Positions 42,701 through 53,757 are shown, counted from the first letter of the stretch. The stretch is 64,000 bases of DNA from Azorinus chamasolen (GCA_963576725.1 OY755252.1:56015985-56079984), one strand, 5' to 3'. Made by a program: numbers and translations. Notes: generated by a model from the letters alone, not told the origin.

Positions 42701-45700
42701 AATGGCGACTAGAAGGGATCCCTGGTCACGTGGCTTCCCACGTGACGTCATAATGTCCACAATGAACCAAGGCTCTGTGTTGCCTGAAATTCAAATACGT
42801 ACATAGATATGTTGCTAATTTATCGATATACAGTTTAACTTCAATACTTTGAACTTCAAGGAACCATACAAATTCCTCCGAATTAACGGAAGTTCGAATA
42901 ATCCGATTTCTAACTGAGACAATTTCTAAAGTTCACAGTTTAATGCAGGTCTAAAGTAATGCTGAAAGCTCCTACAAAGCTCCTGTAGGAGCTTTTAGTA
43001 TTATTTTTTAGACCTGCATTAAGCTGTCACGTGCATTTCTAGATATGCACAGAGATACATTTTACATTCTGTATCGTAAATTTTGGAACGTTTACTTCGA
43101 GTCATACTGAAGCTCGAATTATCCGAGTTCGAGAAATCGAAGTTCAAATGTTTCTGCATAAATTAACCCCTATTCAGCTGCAAAAAATATGCCTACCCGA
43201 ATTCTGGTCTGGTACTTTTTTTACTTCCGAGGAATTAAATCGTTGTAAAACAATAGACCGATGTTCACATAGCTTACATCCCAGTGAGGCCTCGAATTCG
43301 CAACCTTGCATATCAAAAAACGCCTTTTCACGCATTTGCAAACAGAGTAGACCCAGATCAGACGGCTCCTATAGGAACCAATCGGAACACACCGGGGAAC
43401 TAATCGGAACACGCCGGGGAACCAATCGGAACACACCGGGGAACCAATCGGAACACACAGGGGAACTAATCGGAACACACCGGGGACCCAGTCGGAACTC
43501 ACCGGGGAACTAATCGGAACACGCCGGGGAACTAACATGACTCTACAGTTTCTACCAATGCCAAAACCACTTAAGTGTACAACAGAACCGGTCTTAAACG
43601 ACTGTTGAAAAGAGGTCTAAATTTAGGTCTTTGGCCCAATCACGCATAAGCTATTTTCAGACCCAACTTCGTTTAATAAATCTACTGAAAAGGAGCAGTT
43701 ACTAGAAAAAAAGAAAAATTAAGAATTGTGTATTTTTGAAACCATTGTGACAAAAAGAGCATTTGCTAATGTGGTTATTTTGCTTCATGTCGATTAATGT
43801 CCCGTTTCTACCAACTACGGGCTAATTGGACGCCCCAGAGGTGGTGTGGCGGATACAGAGAATACCGGGCGCGTTGTCCTACTTGCATTATCGATAGAGT
43901 TTCTCTAGTTCTTTTAGATGCCCTGTATAAATCATACATCAGCACTCGGATATAAAGTCCAATGCTTTGTTTATCATGTAATAATTTCAAAAAGTGTCAT
44001 TGACAGATGTGCCAAAAGACGTTAATATGAGGGAATGGGTTAAGACACGTGGTAGCTTAATGCAGGTCGGAGGTAATGCAGAAATATCCATTACTTTTGC
44101 CCTGCATTAAGCAATCACCTACGTATTAAGACGCGTATGTTCAATGAACGAATGGTCGCTTAAGACATGTTCTAGTTTACATGTACAGTTGAACTTCGAT
44201 ATCTCGAACTTCAAGGGACAATATCAAATAAGTTCAAATAACAGTAGTTCGAGTTATCCGATATCTTACATGTACAATTTCTCATGTTCACAGCTTAATG
44301 CAGGTCTAAAGTAATGCTGAAAGCTCCTGTAGGAGCTTTCAGCATTACTTTAGAACTGCATTAAACTGTCACATATGTTTCTAGATATCCGTTGTGATAC
44401 ATTTTAGAACAATACTGTTTTGTAAGTTTTGGAAGGACTGAACTTTTAGTTCGAGTTATCCCGAAGTTCGCGTTATCCAAGTTCGAGATACCGAAGTTCA
44501 ACTGTATTGCAAACTCTCTGTAAATACATTACAAACCTGTTAACCCGATGAGGAAAAAGTTGAATATAATCAGCACAAGGACCACATCTTTCAGTAAGCT
44601 TACATCGAGAATTTTCTCGTTCTTCTTTTCACCACCTTTATAATAGTCTTTTGATGTGTATAGAAGTATTCCGCATGGAACAAGGTTCAGATTCAGGGCA
44701 CCAATTAGTAGGTATGCGCCATACCACTGGTACTCGGATATGAATGTCTCGGTGAGGACTGGTAAAATAAACTGACCGACACTCTGGCCCACGGACAGGA
44801 ATATAAGCGGAAGGCCGGAATTGTCATGGAATAATAGACTGACGCCGATATAAGATCCGAGGTAACAAATACACATACCAATTCCTGAAAAAAGCACGAA
44901 AACTTCTCTGAAGCGACCGACAGAATAGAGGTCTATTTCTGGGGCTTGGAGGCAGGTGGCAGCAAAATGCATGACGAAAGTAATGCAGAAATCTCCCTTT
45001 GGAGTTATCTACATTACGTTCACCATGCATTAAACAACCATCTGCTTATAAAAATAGAACTATCACTAAAGTTGATGAAATACCCCCGCTAAGCTGTCTT
45101 GATCGCAAATCAAACTAAATTTTAAAAAGGACCATAATTCCATAAACAAATTTGACAGAGTTATGTACTCTTGCCTATACATGAAGCTTGTGGTGGTGAA
45201 CACGTGTTCCAAGTTTCAAAGCTTTATCTCACAGGGTTATGAAAATAAATGGGCTTTAACAAAAATCTTTGTTGTGTACTCTTGGCTACAGATGAAGATT
45301 GTGATTATAGACAGTGTAAAAGTTTCAAATCTTTATCTCAAAGGTTAATGTAAAAAAAAACGTGGACTTAACCAGGTTATGCCATGGACAGACAGACAGA
45401 CCAACCATAAAAAGCGCCATAATTATGTCAAAATGATTGACAAATTTATGTTCTCTTGCCTGCAATGTGGTGGTAGACAAGTGTGTAAAGTTTCAAAGCT
45501 TTATATCAAAGGTTTATGTAAAGAAGTGGACTTAACCAGGTTGTGCCTACCAACCATAAAAAGGGCTATAATTCTGCTAAATTGTTCGACAGAGGTATGT
45601 ACTCTTGCATGTAGATGAAGCTTGTGATGGTAGACACGTGTGTAAAATTCCAAAGCTTTATCTCAAAGGGTTATGTAAATAAGTGGAGTTAACTAGTTTG

Positions 45701-48700
45701 TGCTACGGACGAACATGTCATGGACAGACAGACCAACCGTCCAGCCGACCAACCGACCAACACACTGACTCCTATATGCCCCCTCTCAAACTTCGTTTGC
45801 GGGGGTATAAATATTCATATATAAAGGTTACCCTGTCTTGAATGACCATCAAAAAGAGCTGTAATTATGGGTATGTTAGGCAGCTTGTAGCTTAATGCAG
45901 GTCCAAAGTAATACAGAAAGCTCCTGCATTAAATAGTCGCCTGCTTTTAAAGACTGCTATGTTGATTGGCCGCTTAAAATGTGTTCTACTGTGCTCGTTT
46001 TGTGGTCGCTTATAGAGAGGTTCTACTACAGATACGATAAAACAAAAAAACATTCTGCCTCTTCATGTAAATTATCATGTGTCTTATACATTCTGAACTG
46101 AAATATTTGTCCATGTATATCATTCCTGTCGAACTTAATTTCCTATCCGATTAACCTTAAATATGGTTTCCGATAGTTTCGGACTCTAGTCGTTTTGGCT
46201 ACTAGCCATCTCGGACCCACGTCGTTTCTGCCTTTGTCGAATCGACCTAGTTCGTTTCGGCCCCATTATAAGATACAGTCTTTTTACACCGAATTGAATG
46301 CAGGCGAATATCATTCATTACTATAAATGGAAATTATGATATGACTGAAAGCAGAGAACCCATATACTGATCTAGTTTACAGTTGATTGATTGTTAATAA
46401 GGTGATAAATACAGCTTTCAGCACAAATATATCGATAAATACAGCAAAACAACCTCTGAACCGGACTTTGAATTGGTATAAATATCGGTCTTGGAGACAG
46501 ATGGCAGCTTAATGCAGGGTGAAAGTCGTGTACAAAGCTCCTCTAGGAGCGTTCTGCATGACTTTCACCCTGCATTAAGCAGCCACCTGACTGAAGGTGT
46601 CTAGATTCCTCTTTATTAGAATTCCGGTTTAGAGGGGTGTAGGACAGTGGAGAAGGTTAAATACGTAGTGGAATGTGTGTTGCTTCAAAAGGCGTCGCTG
46701 TCATGTAACGCGTTAACCCATTCCCTCATATTGACGCCATTTGAAGCCTCTGTAAAAGCCACTTTTTGAAACCATTGTGATGAATAGAGCATATGCTCCA
46801 TAGGAGCAAATGCTCTATTTATCACAATGGTTTCTAAACTACACGCACGTTGACACATTCCCTCATATTGACACTTTTGACGTATCTGTAAAAGTAACTT
46901 TTTGAAACGATTGTGGTAAATAGATTATTTGCTCCATAGGCGCAAATTCTGTATTTATGAAAATCAACCATTACACAATTCTAAATTGATTCAAAACTAC
47001 ACAATTCTTTATTTTCCATTTTTTATAGTAAATGCTACTTTTCGATGTAATAGGTTAATGGTATTTATGACCGGAGTCTTGCATGAATATTCATGAATAT
47101 TTATCAAGTAAAGTACCCGTGATGACTCCTGAACAGACTATAATAGTAGATACATCGTTGGCGAAGTAGTTGACAGACAGGAACACACTGCCTACTCCCC
47201 CTCCTATCATCACCACAGGACCCGGACCGTACTTCCTGATCCATCTTACGAACAGTATTCCTGAAACAACGACCTTTTGTCTTTTAACAATAACCCTTTG
47301 CCTCGACTATACGCCTTTTTACGTCTATGCAAATAGAGTAGACCCAGATCAGACGTCTACTGTCGGAGCCATCTGATCAAGTTCTGCTCTGCTTGCTTAT
47401 GGGGTTAAAGATCTGATTCATCAGTTTATGCCATGACTACAAGTTCCTCTGCTCATACGCTACTATGATTAACCCTTGGCTTGCTGAATTTTAAAATACA
47501 TTTCTCCTTCTTTACCCATGCCCTGTTGTGTAATTACATATATATTCACTGTGTACAAGTATTGCGCTGTGCAATCACTGCTGTGGAGTGCACTGGTTGC
47601 ACAATCAACTTGTAAATAGTGCAGACCCTGATGAGACAGCTCCTGCAGGAGCTGTCTCATCCTGGGTCTTCACTATTTACAGGTACGTATATTGACGTGA
47701 ATAGCAAGCGAAGGGTTAATCATCTAATTTTATGAATTATCAAGAAGCAATTTCAATTTGTATAAGGTAATACAGCTAAAACACACAGAATAGGGTACCA
47801 GTCGTTTTTGCTTAATATGGCGGTAGTACATGATCAACGAGAAGATATTGGCAGAACACAAATAATTTATTCAGATTCAACTTTATATTTGAGAAAAAAC
47901 ATGAAAAAGTAAGACGAAAAAACAACATAAAAACTTTCCTATCTTTTGATTTAACTCTTTCGGCGCCAATGTCGTCTGTTGGCACCGTTGAAAACAGTGC
48001 AGTCCCAGGTCAGATGCCGCCTCTTCAAGACGGCATCTGACCTTAGACTTCACTGTTTTCTGTATTATTTCAGCCCAAGTATACAGGTTTTTAAAAACAA
48101 ATGTTTTACTAATATACCTTTATTATTTAGTTTAGAAGTATATAAGTTATACGAAATTATTATTGCAGACGACACTTTTAATTTTGGCGCCAAATTATTG
48201 ATGTTTTAATATGACACATATGAGTCATGCCACGTGAAAATTAGTCTTACGACACTGCAAATAGCAAATATTCTGGGTCCATGCTTATAAAACGTTTAGA
48301 TGAGTCTGAGTTCGTTCTCAAGCCTTTGATTGGTCAGATATGAGCCTTTGGCTCAAATCTTACCAATCTAAAGCTTGAGATCTCAAATCTGACCAATCAA
48401 AAGCTTGAGAACGAAACTCAGACTCAACTAAAAGCTTTATAAGCATGGACCCTGATCAGAGTCTGCACTAACTGCTATAGTAGTGGAAACACTATTTATG
48501 ATTCTGCCAAGTGACCGTGTTGACTTTGATCAGACCCCGTATTGGAAACTCTGTGGCAGATCGGCAGAACTGCCCTCTCAAACTGTTCAAACTTGCTTGG
48601 GTAAAGCATGAAAATAAGATACAATCATACATTGTCTCTTCATGTACACCATTCACCATTGATATACCTATACATGTACGTATTATCATATATTAAAGAG

Positions 48701-51700
48701 TAAAACCAATTTGCATATTGCCCATTATAGAGCCCTGTCTTGACAAAACCCAATACAAGAATGGGGCATGTGATAACACAATAGTAAACATGACAAATGT
48801 TATTTTAGAATGTATCATTGTAAGTATATATCTCACAGGATGGAAGTCGTACCAGATCATTTACTGTAATAATCAAGGCATTGTCTATGAGCCATTTCGC
48901 GAGAACTTATTCTAAACAGTGTAGACACTCGTAAACCAAATACATTGAAACGCATTTACTGCTCAGGATATGCTATATTTGCAGCATTAACTCTGTCGTC
49001 TGCTAACTTTGTCGTCTGCTACAAATTTTCATTTTTTTTTATTTTCTTTATTTTTGTTTCAAAAACATAGTAACAGTAACAAACAGTTTGGATCCAGATG
49101 AGACGCCGATGGTTAATGGAGTAAATGTTGACCCTTACGAGTGACAAACAGAACAGAACATAATTATTTTTGGTCACTGTATACATGTCAACAAAAAAAA
49201 CCTACATTATTTTGGTCGTCTCACGTGCATACGTATATCTAGCCAAATGGTGAAAACGTTTGAATGCTTGCGAAATAAAAGCATGAAGATAAACAGACAC
49301 ACTATGAATTCTAGCACTGAAGCCCAGAGCAGACGACATAATACCAGCCGTCTAGTTCGGGTCCAGATCGTGCACTGGCAAGATAGATAACTACAGTCTC
49401 GTTATAAGACGACCAGTTCACGACCTCATATTCAAAATCTAACTGTCACGATATCTCTGAACTTAGTAATACAGTAGCCCGTAAAAAATAATAGAAAACC
49501 GTGTGTTTTGGATTAATGCAATAAGCATACCTCGTAATGCATATAATATTTTTATAAGCTTTACCCTTTCACCGCCAATGTCGCATAAATGCACCACGAC
49601 AAATAAACAATTTACCCATTTGCGCCCAGTGGGTTCTTCCATGCGTATATATTGGATCAGTCCATTTTTTATCTAAGGGTTGCCTGGCCTAAATTTTCAA
49701 TTTCGTTTTGTTTTATATTGAAATTCCTTTCACCAAACAGTGTAGACTCTGATCAGACGCCGCATTATGCGGCGTCTGATCAGAGTCTACACTGTTTATC
49801 TATGTCCCATATATTCGATCGTGGGAACAAATGGGTTAATTATACAGTCTCTATTAATCAGTTTATCCCAAATCTGATTTGCGGTAATAAATGATTAGGG
49901 GAGCTTTTGTCAGATTTAAATTAATGTTTTTTCCAGCAGGTTTGTCTGATGTAATATTGTACATACATGTATAATACGTTTATACATGTATACGCAGTGT
50001 TTATGGCTGAAGGATTTATAGAGATGGTACAGTGCTCTCTCCCTACAACGGCCCTCTCAATAACGATTCCCTCCTTACAACAACGCATGTCACTGTTTCC
50101 GAAACAACAAGGCTCGAGAAACAACCCTTTTCCATCGTATTTTCATTATGCCTCCATCAAACCCTATGTTGTGACCACTCTTTAGAATCGTCACTTTGTG
50201 ACGATTCTAAAGAGTGGTCACAACATAGGGTTTGATTGAGGCATAACGGTTTTAGTTCTCGAAATGCACCTTATCTGGGGATCTGCAAACAAGCTAGTTA
50301 TGTTTGATTTTTCCTCCCTATAACAACTCCCTCTGAACAACACATACAATCTTCGTATCCCAAAGGGTGTCGTTGTAGAGAGGGAGCACTGTATATATTT
50401 TAGCAAGGGAAATATAGTTTGTGTACGTCCTGAAAACACTGTGATTATAGTTCATTTTTGAACAGCATTGTTCACTGACATTTATGTAGATGTAAAGTAT
50501 GCGTATATTTACTGTAACCATTATGAGACTTTAATAAGGATATTTATAAAGTCACTTACGTTTTTATTTTTTAATAATTACTTGATACTAAATTATCATT
50601 GAATTTATTATGTATCAAGATCATGTATTTTGTATTGATTATAAACAAAAATCACTCACAATGCCCATTCTTTTATCAAATTAAGTTCTACTTTGCCTTA
50701 ACAAAATTATTGAAATAGTGTGTGCATCTCTTTCTTCATCAGTATAGAAAATATAAGTAAATTGAAGATGTGAACTAGCAAGTTTGGAGATTCGTGGTAA
50801 TTTACAGAGGTGGCAACTCAAAAGGTTGGCAAAGTGGGAACAAATCAACATATCATAAAAGCAAACAAATAGTTATGGTTAGCACGCAGGCAAACATATA
50901 GTTATGGTTAGCACGCAGGCAAACATATAATGGTTAGCACGCAGGCAAACATATAGCAACAGTCAACATAGGGCAAATTACTGTACACGGAACCATATAG
51001 GCAAACATATAGGCCGTCATACTATAATAGTCAACATGAAAGCATATAATAAAAGTCAACTTATAGACGTTGTATAGTCAACATACAGTTGAACGCATTG
51101 TAATAGTCAAATATAGATTAACGCATTGTACTAGTCAACATATAGATTAATGCATTGTAATAGTCAACATATAGATACACACATTCTAGTCAACATACAG
51201 ATGAACGCATTGTAATAGTCAAATATAGATTAACGCATTGTACTAGTCAACATATAGATGAACGCATTGTACTAGTCAACATACAGATGAACGCATTGTA
51301 CTAGTCAACATACAGATAAACACATTGTATAGTCAACATATAGATGAACGCATTGTAATAGTCAAATATAGATTAACGCATTGTACAAGTCAACAAATAT
51401 ATACACACATTCTAGTCAACATAGAGATAAACTCATTGTACTAGTCAACATATAGATACACAAATTGTATAGTCAACATAGAGATAAACTCATTGTAATA
51501 GTCAACATTGTAATAGTCAAACTATAGATAAACATACACACATTCAAGTCAGCATAGAGATAAACTCATTGTAATAGTCAACATATGGATAAACACATTG
51601 TAGTCAACTTATAGATAAACACATTGTAATAGTCAACATATGGATAAACACATTGTAGTCAACATATAGATAAACACATTGTGATAGTCAACATATAGAT

Positions 51701-53112
51701 AAACACATTCTAGTCAGCAAATAGATAAACACATTGTAATAGTCAACATATAGATAAACACATTGTAATAGTCAACATATAGATAAACACATTCTAGTCA
51801 TCATATAGATAAACACATTGTAATAGTCAACATATAGATAAACACATTGTAATAGTCAACATATAGATAAACACATTGTAGTCAACTTATAGATAAACGT
51901 ATTGTAATAATAAACATAAAGATGATCACAAATGACTTTTTTGAGAAACAGTAATGCTAAATCGACACCGAGATCATCCAAATCGGTCAAGAACTAAGGG
52001 ATTTATAGCCATATAATTTTTTAAAACTTTAAAATTTCAATTTAAAAAATTACAAACGCTTATATCTCGACATTTATGAGCGTTAGTACGTACAATTGAA
52101 CTTCAATATCTCGAACTTCAAGGGTCCATATAAATTATTTCGAGATAACAAAGGTTATAAAAAATAAAAACGCTTATATCTTGACAACTATAAGCGTTAT
52201 TGTTATATTACGTTTTGATTGGTTGCAATGGGAAATATTTAATGTACTGAAGTAACCTTTACTTAACTAACCGTGGCATGAGTCGATCGTGCAAACAGTT
52301 TGTATCCAGATGAGACTCCGAGTAACTCGGCGTTTCATCAGGATCCAAACTGTGTGACATTTCTAAAAAAGGTTTGTCAATACTTTCTCAAAGGCTTGAT
52401 CGGGTCGGAAGTAGACAAAATTGCATCAGATTCGAGGAGACATTTCTTTTTTAATTTATTTAATAGCGTTTTTTTTTTCCTTCTTTGAACGGTACCGGGG
52501 AACGGACCCGTTCCCAATTCGACACGGACCCGTACCAATTTGACGACAGGACCCTTCCCAATCAAAATAATTCAAATAACGGACCCGTTCCCAATCAAAA
52601 TAAACACATTTCCCAACATGTCAAATCATTTTCCCCTTAATTCATAGCAAACTATCCAAATTCAAACTTATCTTTTGCCATAATGTAGGTCTACAATGAA
52701 CGTGTTTGGGGTACGTATAAAACCATACCACTAAATACGGTCGCATTTCGGAAACGGTCCTGACAAAGATCTATACATGCCCCTTCATCGAGACTGGTTT
52801 ACGTTCAGTGATAATAAATCTACAGATAGTGTCAAGAGTTTACAATTCCCAATCTGAAGGGCACCGGACCCGTTCCCAATTGGGTGAAGAAAAAACAACG
52901 TGCTTTACGTTGCAATAATGGCTAACAATAGACTGTATACCTCCACCAGCAGTTATCCCGGAGTAAAGGCTTTGGATAAGGGCTGTCTGGGACCTTGAAG
53001 CACGGAAGACGGTAACCAGTTCGGCATACATTACACCGAGGCCGTAGGTTATACCGCTACACATCAGCAACATCATTGTGCAGGCAACCATCACAGCCAG
53101 CTTCCGGAACAA
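39571..53112 (-). CDS. SLC16 (monocarboxylate transporter)-like MFS protein, six exons
   Basis: Minus-strand exons are 53112-52941, 47260-47117, 44884-44537, 42783-42642, 40942-40692 and 39758-39571. All junction phases agree. From the ATG at 53091 the coding length is exactly 1224 bases (407 residues plus stop); an in-frame segment extends seven codons upstream to 53112. The order of parts follows SLC16: helix 1 and ALIQSLYSGITAGGG in exon 1, GVITG|IGMCICYLG across exons 2-3, a hydrophilic central loop (YTSKDYYKGGEKKNEK) in exon 3, PWFIVDIMTSRGKPRDQGSL in exon 4, a helix 8-11 block in exon 5, and GG|YIRDTTGEYNAMFYFA in exon 6, which matches the family's G-W/Y-x-x-D-x-T-G-x-Y motif. It is probably a proton- or facilitated carrier of small organic acids at the plasma membrane; the substrate is unknown. 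The usual N-terminal DG-G-WGW motif is not seen, so an upstream exon may be missing. Confidence 0.85.
40205..40440 (+). repeat. 16-base minisatellite in SLC16-like intron 5
   Basis: About 14 units of CCCATTCTTATAAACG and variants (CCCCTTTCTTATAAAC). Confidence 0.88.
40500..40620. mobile_element. Family D core fragment
   Basis: Palindrome TAGCTTAATGCAAACTGAAAG..TTTCACTTTGCATTAGGCAAC, inside SLC16-like intron 5. A similar shorter core lies at 40050-40110. Confidence 0.55.
40692..40942 (-). CDS. Exon 5 of the SLC16-like gene
   Basis: The exon has 251 bases, starting after GGAACAG and ending GGAG|GTAATG. It encodes helices 9-11, with VHWIYISLVLATGHALVI, then MIYGIGFGTALAQVATMVFE, then the GNLMFGIGNFLGGILGG glycine-rich helix. 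Confidence 0.87.
41060..41150. mobile_element. Family D core fragment in SLC16-like intron 4
   Basis: AGGCAGGTGGTTGCTTAATG, apex CTCCTATAGGAG, then CCTGCATTAAACAACAACCTG. It lies about 120 bases upstream of exon 5. Confidence 0.6.
41175..41405 (-). repeat. Family I repeat, inverted copy in SLC16-like intron 4
   Basis: CCCCGTACTTCATTCTCAGTG...GCTTAAGCCGGTGCTAGGGGCG...AAGGATCACCCATTTTCAG; the same family as 9478-10008. Confidence 0.75.
41568..41873 (+). mobile_element. TA family E MITE
   Basis: TA-CAGTTGAACTTCTATATCTCG... and right end CAAGATATCGAGGTTTAACAG-TA. The core palindrome is TTTAATGCAGGTCGAAAGTCATG..ACTTTAGACCTGCATTAA. Confidence 0.78.
42000..42110 (+). mobile_element. Family E end fragment
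   Basis: AGTTGAACTTTAATATCTCGAACTTC and GAAGTTCGAATCATACG match the left third of family E. The core and right end are absent. Confidence 0.55.
42642..42783 (-). CDS. Exon 4 of the SLC16-like gene
   Basis: The exon has 142 bases from AATTTCAG to TGCAA|GTTAGT. It encodes TEPWFIVDIMTSRGKPRDQG and the helix SLLVAIVGVGNCLGRVVGACL with the family GR motif. It ends in phase 2 and joins exon 5 as AA|G GTA (CKVPTAVHW). Confidence 0.86.
42831..43149 (+). mobile_element. TA family E MITE
   Basis: CAGTTTAACTTCAATACTTTGAAC at the left and GAGTTCGAGAAATCGAAGTTCAA at the right. The core is TTAATGCAGGTCTAAAGTAATG..ATTTTTTAGACCTGCATTAA with a doubled AGCTCCT apex. Confidence 0.78.
43330..43600 (+). mobile_element. 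Family C MITE split at its hairpin apex by a minisatellite
   Basis: The left arm GCAAACAGAGTAGACCCAGATCAGACGGCTCCTATAGG stops at the apex. The 22-base array at 43372-43533 follows, and then the right flank of family C (GACTCTACAGTTTCTACCAATGCC). Confidence 0.65.
43372..43533 (+). repeat. 22-base minisatellite at a hairpin apex
   Basis: About seven units of AACCAATCGGAACACACCGGGG and close variants, starting exactly at the centre of the family C palindrome. Open frames through it in both strands (repeated NQSEHTGE / VPIGSPVC) are artefacts of a period close to a multiple of three. Confidence 0.9.
43633..44042 (+). mobile_element. Family B MITE with foreign insertion at its apex
   Basis: GGCCCAATCACGCATAAGC at the left and ATATGAGGGAATGGGTTAA at the right. 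The palindrome stops at GAGCATTTGCT. About 200 unrelated bases follow (to about 43960) and the other arm resumes with GTTTATCATGTAAT. Confidence 0.6.
44186..44504 (+). mobile_element. TA family E MITE, full length
   Basis: TA-CAGTTGAACTTCGATATCTCG...CGAGATACCGAAGTTCAACTG-TA. The near-perfect central palindrome is TTAATGCAGGTCTAAAGTAA, apex AGCTCCTGTAGGAGCT. It ends 32 bases from exon 3 of the SLC16-like gene. Confidence 0.85.
44537..44884 (-). CDS. Exon 3 of the SLC16-like gene
   Basis: The exon has 348 bases from TTTTTTCAG to ACAG|GTTTGT. It encodes helices 4-6 (IGMCICYLGSYIGVSLLF, then WYGAYLLIGALNLNLVPCGI), the charged central loop and the start of helix 7 (DVVLVLIIFNFFLIGLTG). Confidence 0.87.
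44944..45052. mobile_element. Family D core fragment next to SLC16-like exon 3
   Basis: AGGCAGGTGGCAGCAAAATGCATGACG..ACGTTCACCATGCATTAAACAACCATCTGC. It lies about 60 bases from the exon 3 acceptor. Confidence 0.55.
45100..45815. mobile_element. Tandem-core element in SLC16-like intron 2
   Basis: About four diverged units contain 'CAAAGCTTTATCTCA' and 'ATGAAGCTTGTGGTGG'-type segments. A (CAGA)n/(CCAACCGA)n tract follows at 45725-45765, and the element ends in GCCCCCTCTCAAACTTCGTTTGCGGGGG. The tandem core, the simple repeat and a hairpin end are shared with the other elements of this type. Confidence 0.6.
46190..46295. repeat. Degenerate TCGTTT(C/T)GGC tandem motif
   Basis: GTTTCGGACTCTAGTCGTTTTGGC, then CACGTCGTTTCTGCC and AGTTCGTTTCGGCCCC, a short-period imperfect repeat. 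Confidence 0.5.
46480..46645. mobile_element. Family D MITE core
   Basis: A near-perfect palindrome from CAGCTTAATGCAGGGTGAAAG to CTTTCACCCTGCATTAAGC with apex CTCCTCTAGGAG; right remnant CCGGTTTAGAGG. Another partial copy of the family lies at 45826-46032. Confidence 0.65.
46713..47058 (+). mobile_element. Family B MITE with partial internal duplication
   Basis: TTAACCCATTCCCTCATATTGACGCC, then hairpin GAAACCATTGTGATGAATAG..CTATTTATCACAATGGTTTC. A second degenerate left half (ACATTCCCTCATATTGACAC) and body follow, ending AATAGGTTAA. It ends about 60 bases from SLC16-like exon 2. Confidence 0.65.
47117..47260 (-). CDS. Exon 2 of the SLC16-like gene
   Basis: The exon has 144 bases between TTTCAG and ACGG|GTACTT. 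It encodes ILFVRWIRKYGPGPVVMIGG and the helix ending VCSGVITG, the family's loop 2-3 and helix 3 to 4 region. The phase is 2 in and 1 out, consistent with both neighbours. Confidence 0.85.
47469..47719 (-). mobile_element. TTAA family A MITE, copy 6 (inverted)
   Basis: The reverse-orientation copy in SLC16-like intron 1 has TTAA flanks and ends CCCTTGGCTTGCT / AGCAAGCGAAGGG. It is inserted in or abutting a family C element. Confidence 0.88.
47951..48209 (+). mobile_element. TTAA family G MITE
   Basis: TTAACTCTTTCGGCGCCAATGTCG at the left and TTTTGGCGCCAAATTATTG..TTAA at the right, with core CAGTCCCAGGTCAGATGCCGCC palindrome. Confidence 0.78.
48275..48452. repeat. Long inverted repeat, arms of about 66 bases
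   Basis: GGGTCCATGCTTATAAAACG...TGATTGGTCAGAT and ATCTGACCAATCAAAAGC...GCTTTATAAGCATGGACCC are inverted copies with a loop of about 46 bases, itself partly self-complementary. Confidence 0.85.
48455..49560. other. SLC16-like intron 1, nothing recognised
   Basis: AT-rich sequence with a family F half (49080-49115) only. Small open frames lack coding features. Confidence 0.5.
49611..49839 (+). mobile_element. TTAA family H MITE with perfect 63-base palindrome
   Basis: TTTA-CCCATTTGCGCCCA...GGGAACAAATGGG-TTAA. Bases 49735-49797 read AAACAGTGTAGACTCTGATC...CGCATTATGCG... and are perfectly self-complementary around one central base. Confidence 0.85.
50146..50246. repeat. Near-perfect 101-base palindrome
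   Basis: TTATGCCTCCATCAAACCCT...AGAATCGTCACTTTGTGACGATTCT...AGGGTTTGATTGAGGCATAA, with one mismatch in about 48-base arms. Related hairpins with AAACCCTATACTATGACCA and AATCCTATGTTGTGACC occur at 39850-39935 and 30567-30615. Confidence 0.88.
50870..51935 (+). repeat. About 28-base minisatellite in SLC16-like intron 1
   Basis: Roughly 35 units of AGTCAACATATAGATAAACACATTGTAAT and shorter variants. It opens with a different 29-base repeat (GGCAAACATATAGTTATGGTTAGCACGCA). Confidence 0.9.
52486..52890. repeat. Repeat block with GGACCCGTTCCCAAT motifs
   Basis: GGAACGGACCCGTTCCCAATTCG, GGACCCGTACCAATTTG, GGACCCGTTCCCAATCAAAA and, 280 bases on, CACCGGACCCGTTCCCAATTGGG. It lies directly downstream of SLC16-like exon 1 (minus strand). 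The family is not recognised. Confidence 0.55.
52941..53112 (-). CDS. Exon 1 seen of the SLC16-like gene (N-terminal helix)
   Basis: The exon encodes transmembrane helix 1 (MVACTMMLLMCSGITYGLGV) and SQTALIQSLYSGITAGG, and ends in phase 1 at GGAG|GTATAC. The first in-frame ATG is at 53091. An in-frame TGA lies about 10 codons upstream of 53112, so either translation begins here or an acceptor (for example CCTGAAG) joins a more upstream exon. Confidence 0.75.
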
Positions 53113-53757
53113 AGATGGCGACGGTTCCGCTCTTCAGGTATGACATGAAAGTGTACATTGACAGAAACAGATGTGTGTATATAATACTTCTCATGCTAAA
53201 CCCCTTAAAATGTGAGTCATATATATGTATAGGTAAACTTGTCATTTAAGTTCGTTTTGTTGTTCAATTCATTTCTAAATATATGTGCTGCAGAGACCCA
53301 AATTTAAACTCTTTAGAATCGTCTCTTCGAGCTACAGGAGCTGTCAGCAAATTTTATTACTTTAGACCTGCATTAAGCTGTGAAATTGCTCAGATTAGAA
53401 ATCGGATGACTCGAACCTCCATTATCTCGAAGTAATTTGTATGATCCCTTGAAGTTCGAAATATCAACTAAACATGTGTACATACGGCTGTAGGGCGCTC
53501 GTATATAACCAACGGGCGCATTACTGAGAAAATAATCCGACCGATTTGTGTACAAATATAAATGTCCAAAACGACCATTCAAAAGGAGTCTTAAACTGGA
53601 GTTTTAAGCAGAGGATAACTTAATGCAGAATGAAAGAAATGCAGAACGCGTTGCTTTCATTCTGTATTAAACATCCATCTGCTTTTAAAGATCACCCATG
53701 TTAGCTTATTGGCCCTTTATTCCAGGGCGTACTTCCTTATCTATCTACCTGTGCCTT

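Noticed and set aside
43148..43538. 121- and 105-residue repeat-containing open frames
   Set aside because: They are created by the 22-base array inside a family C element and by chance flanks.
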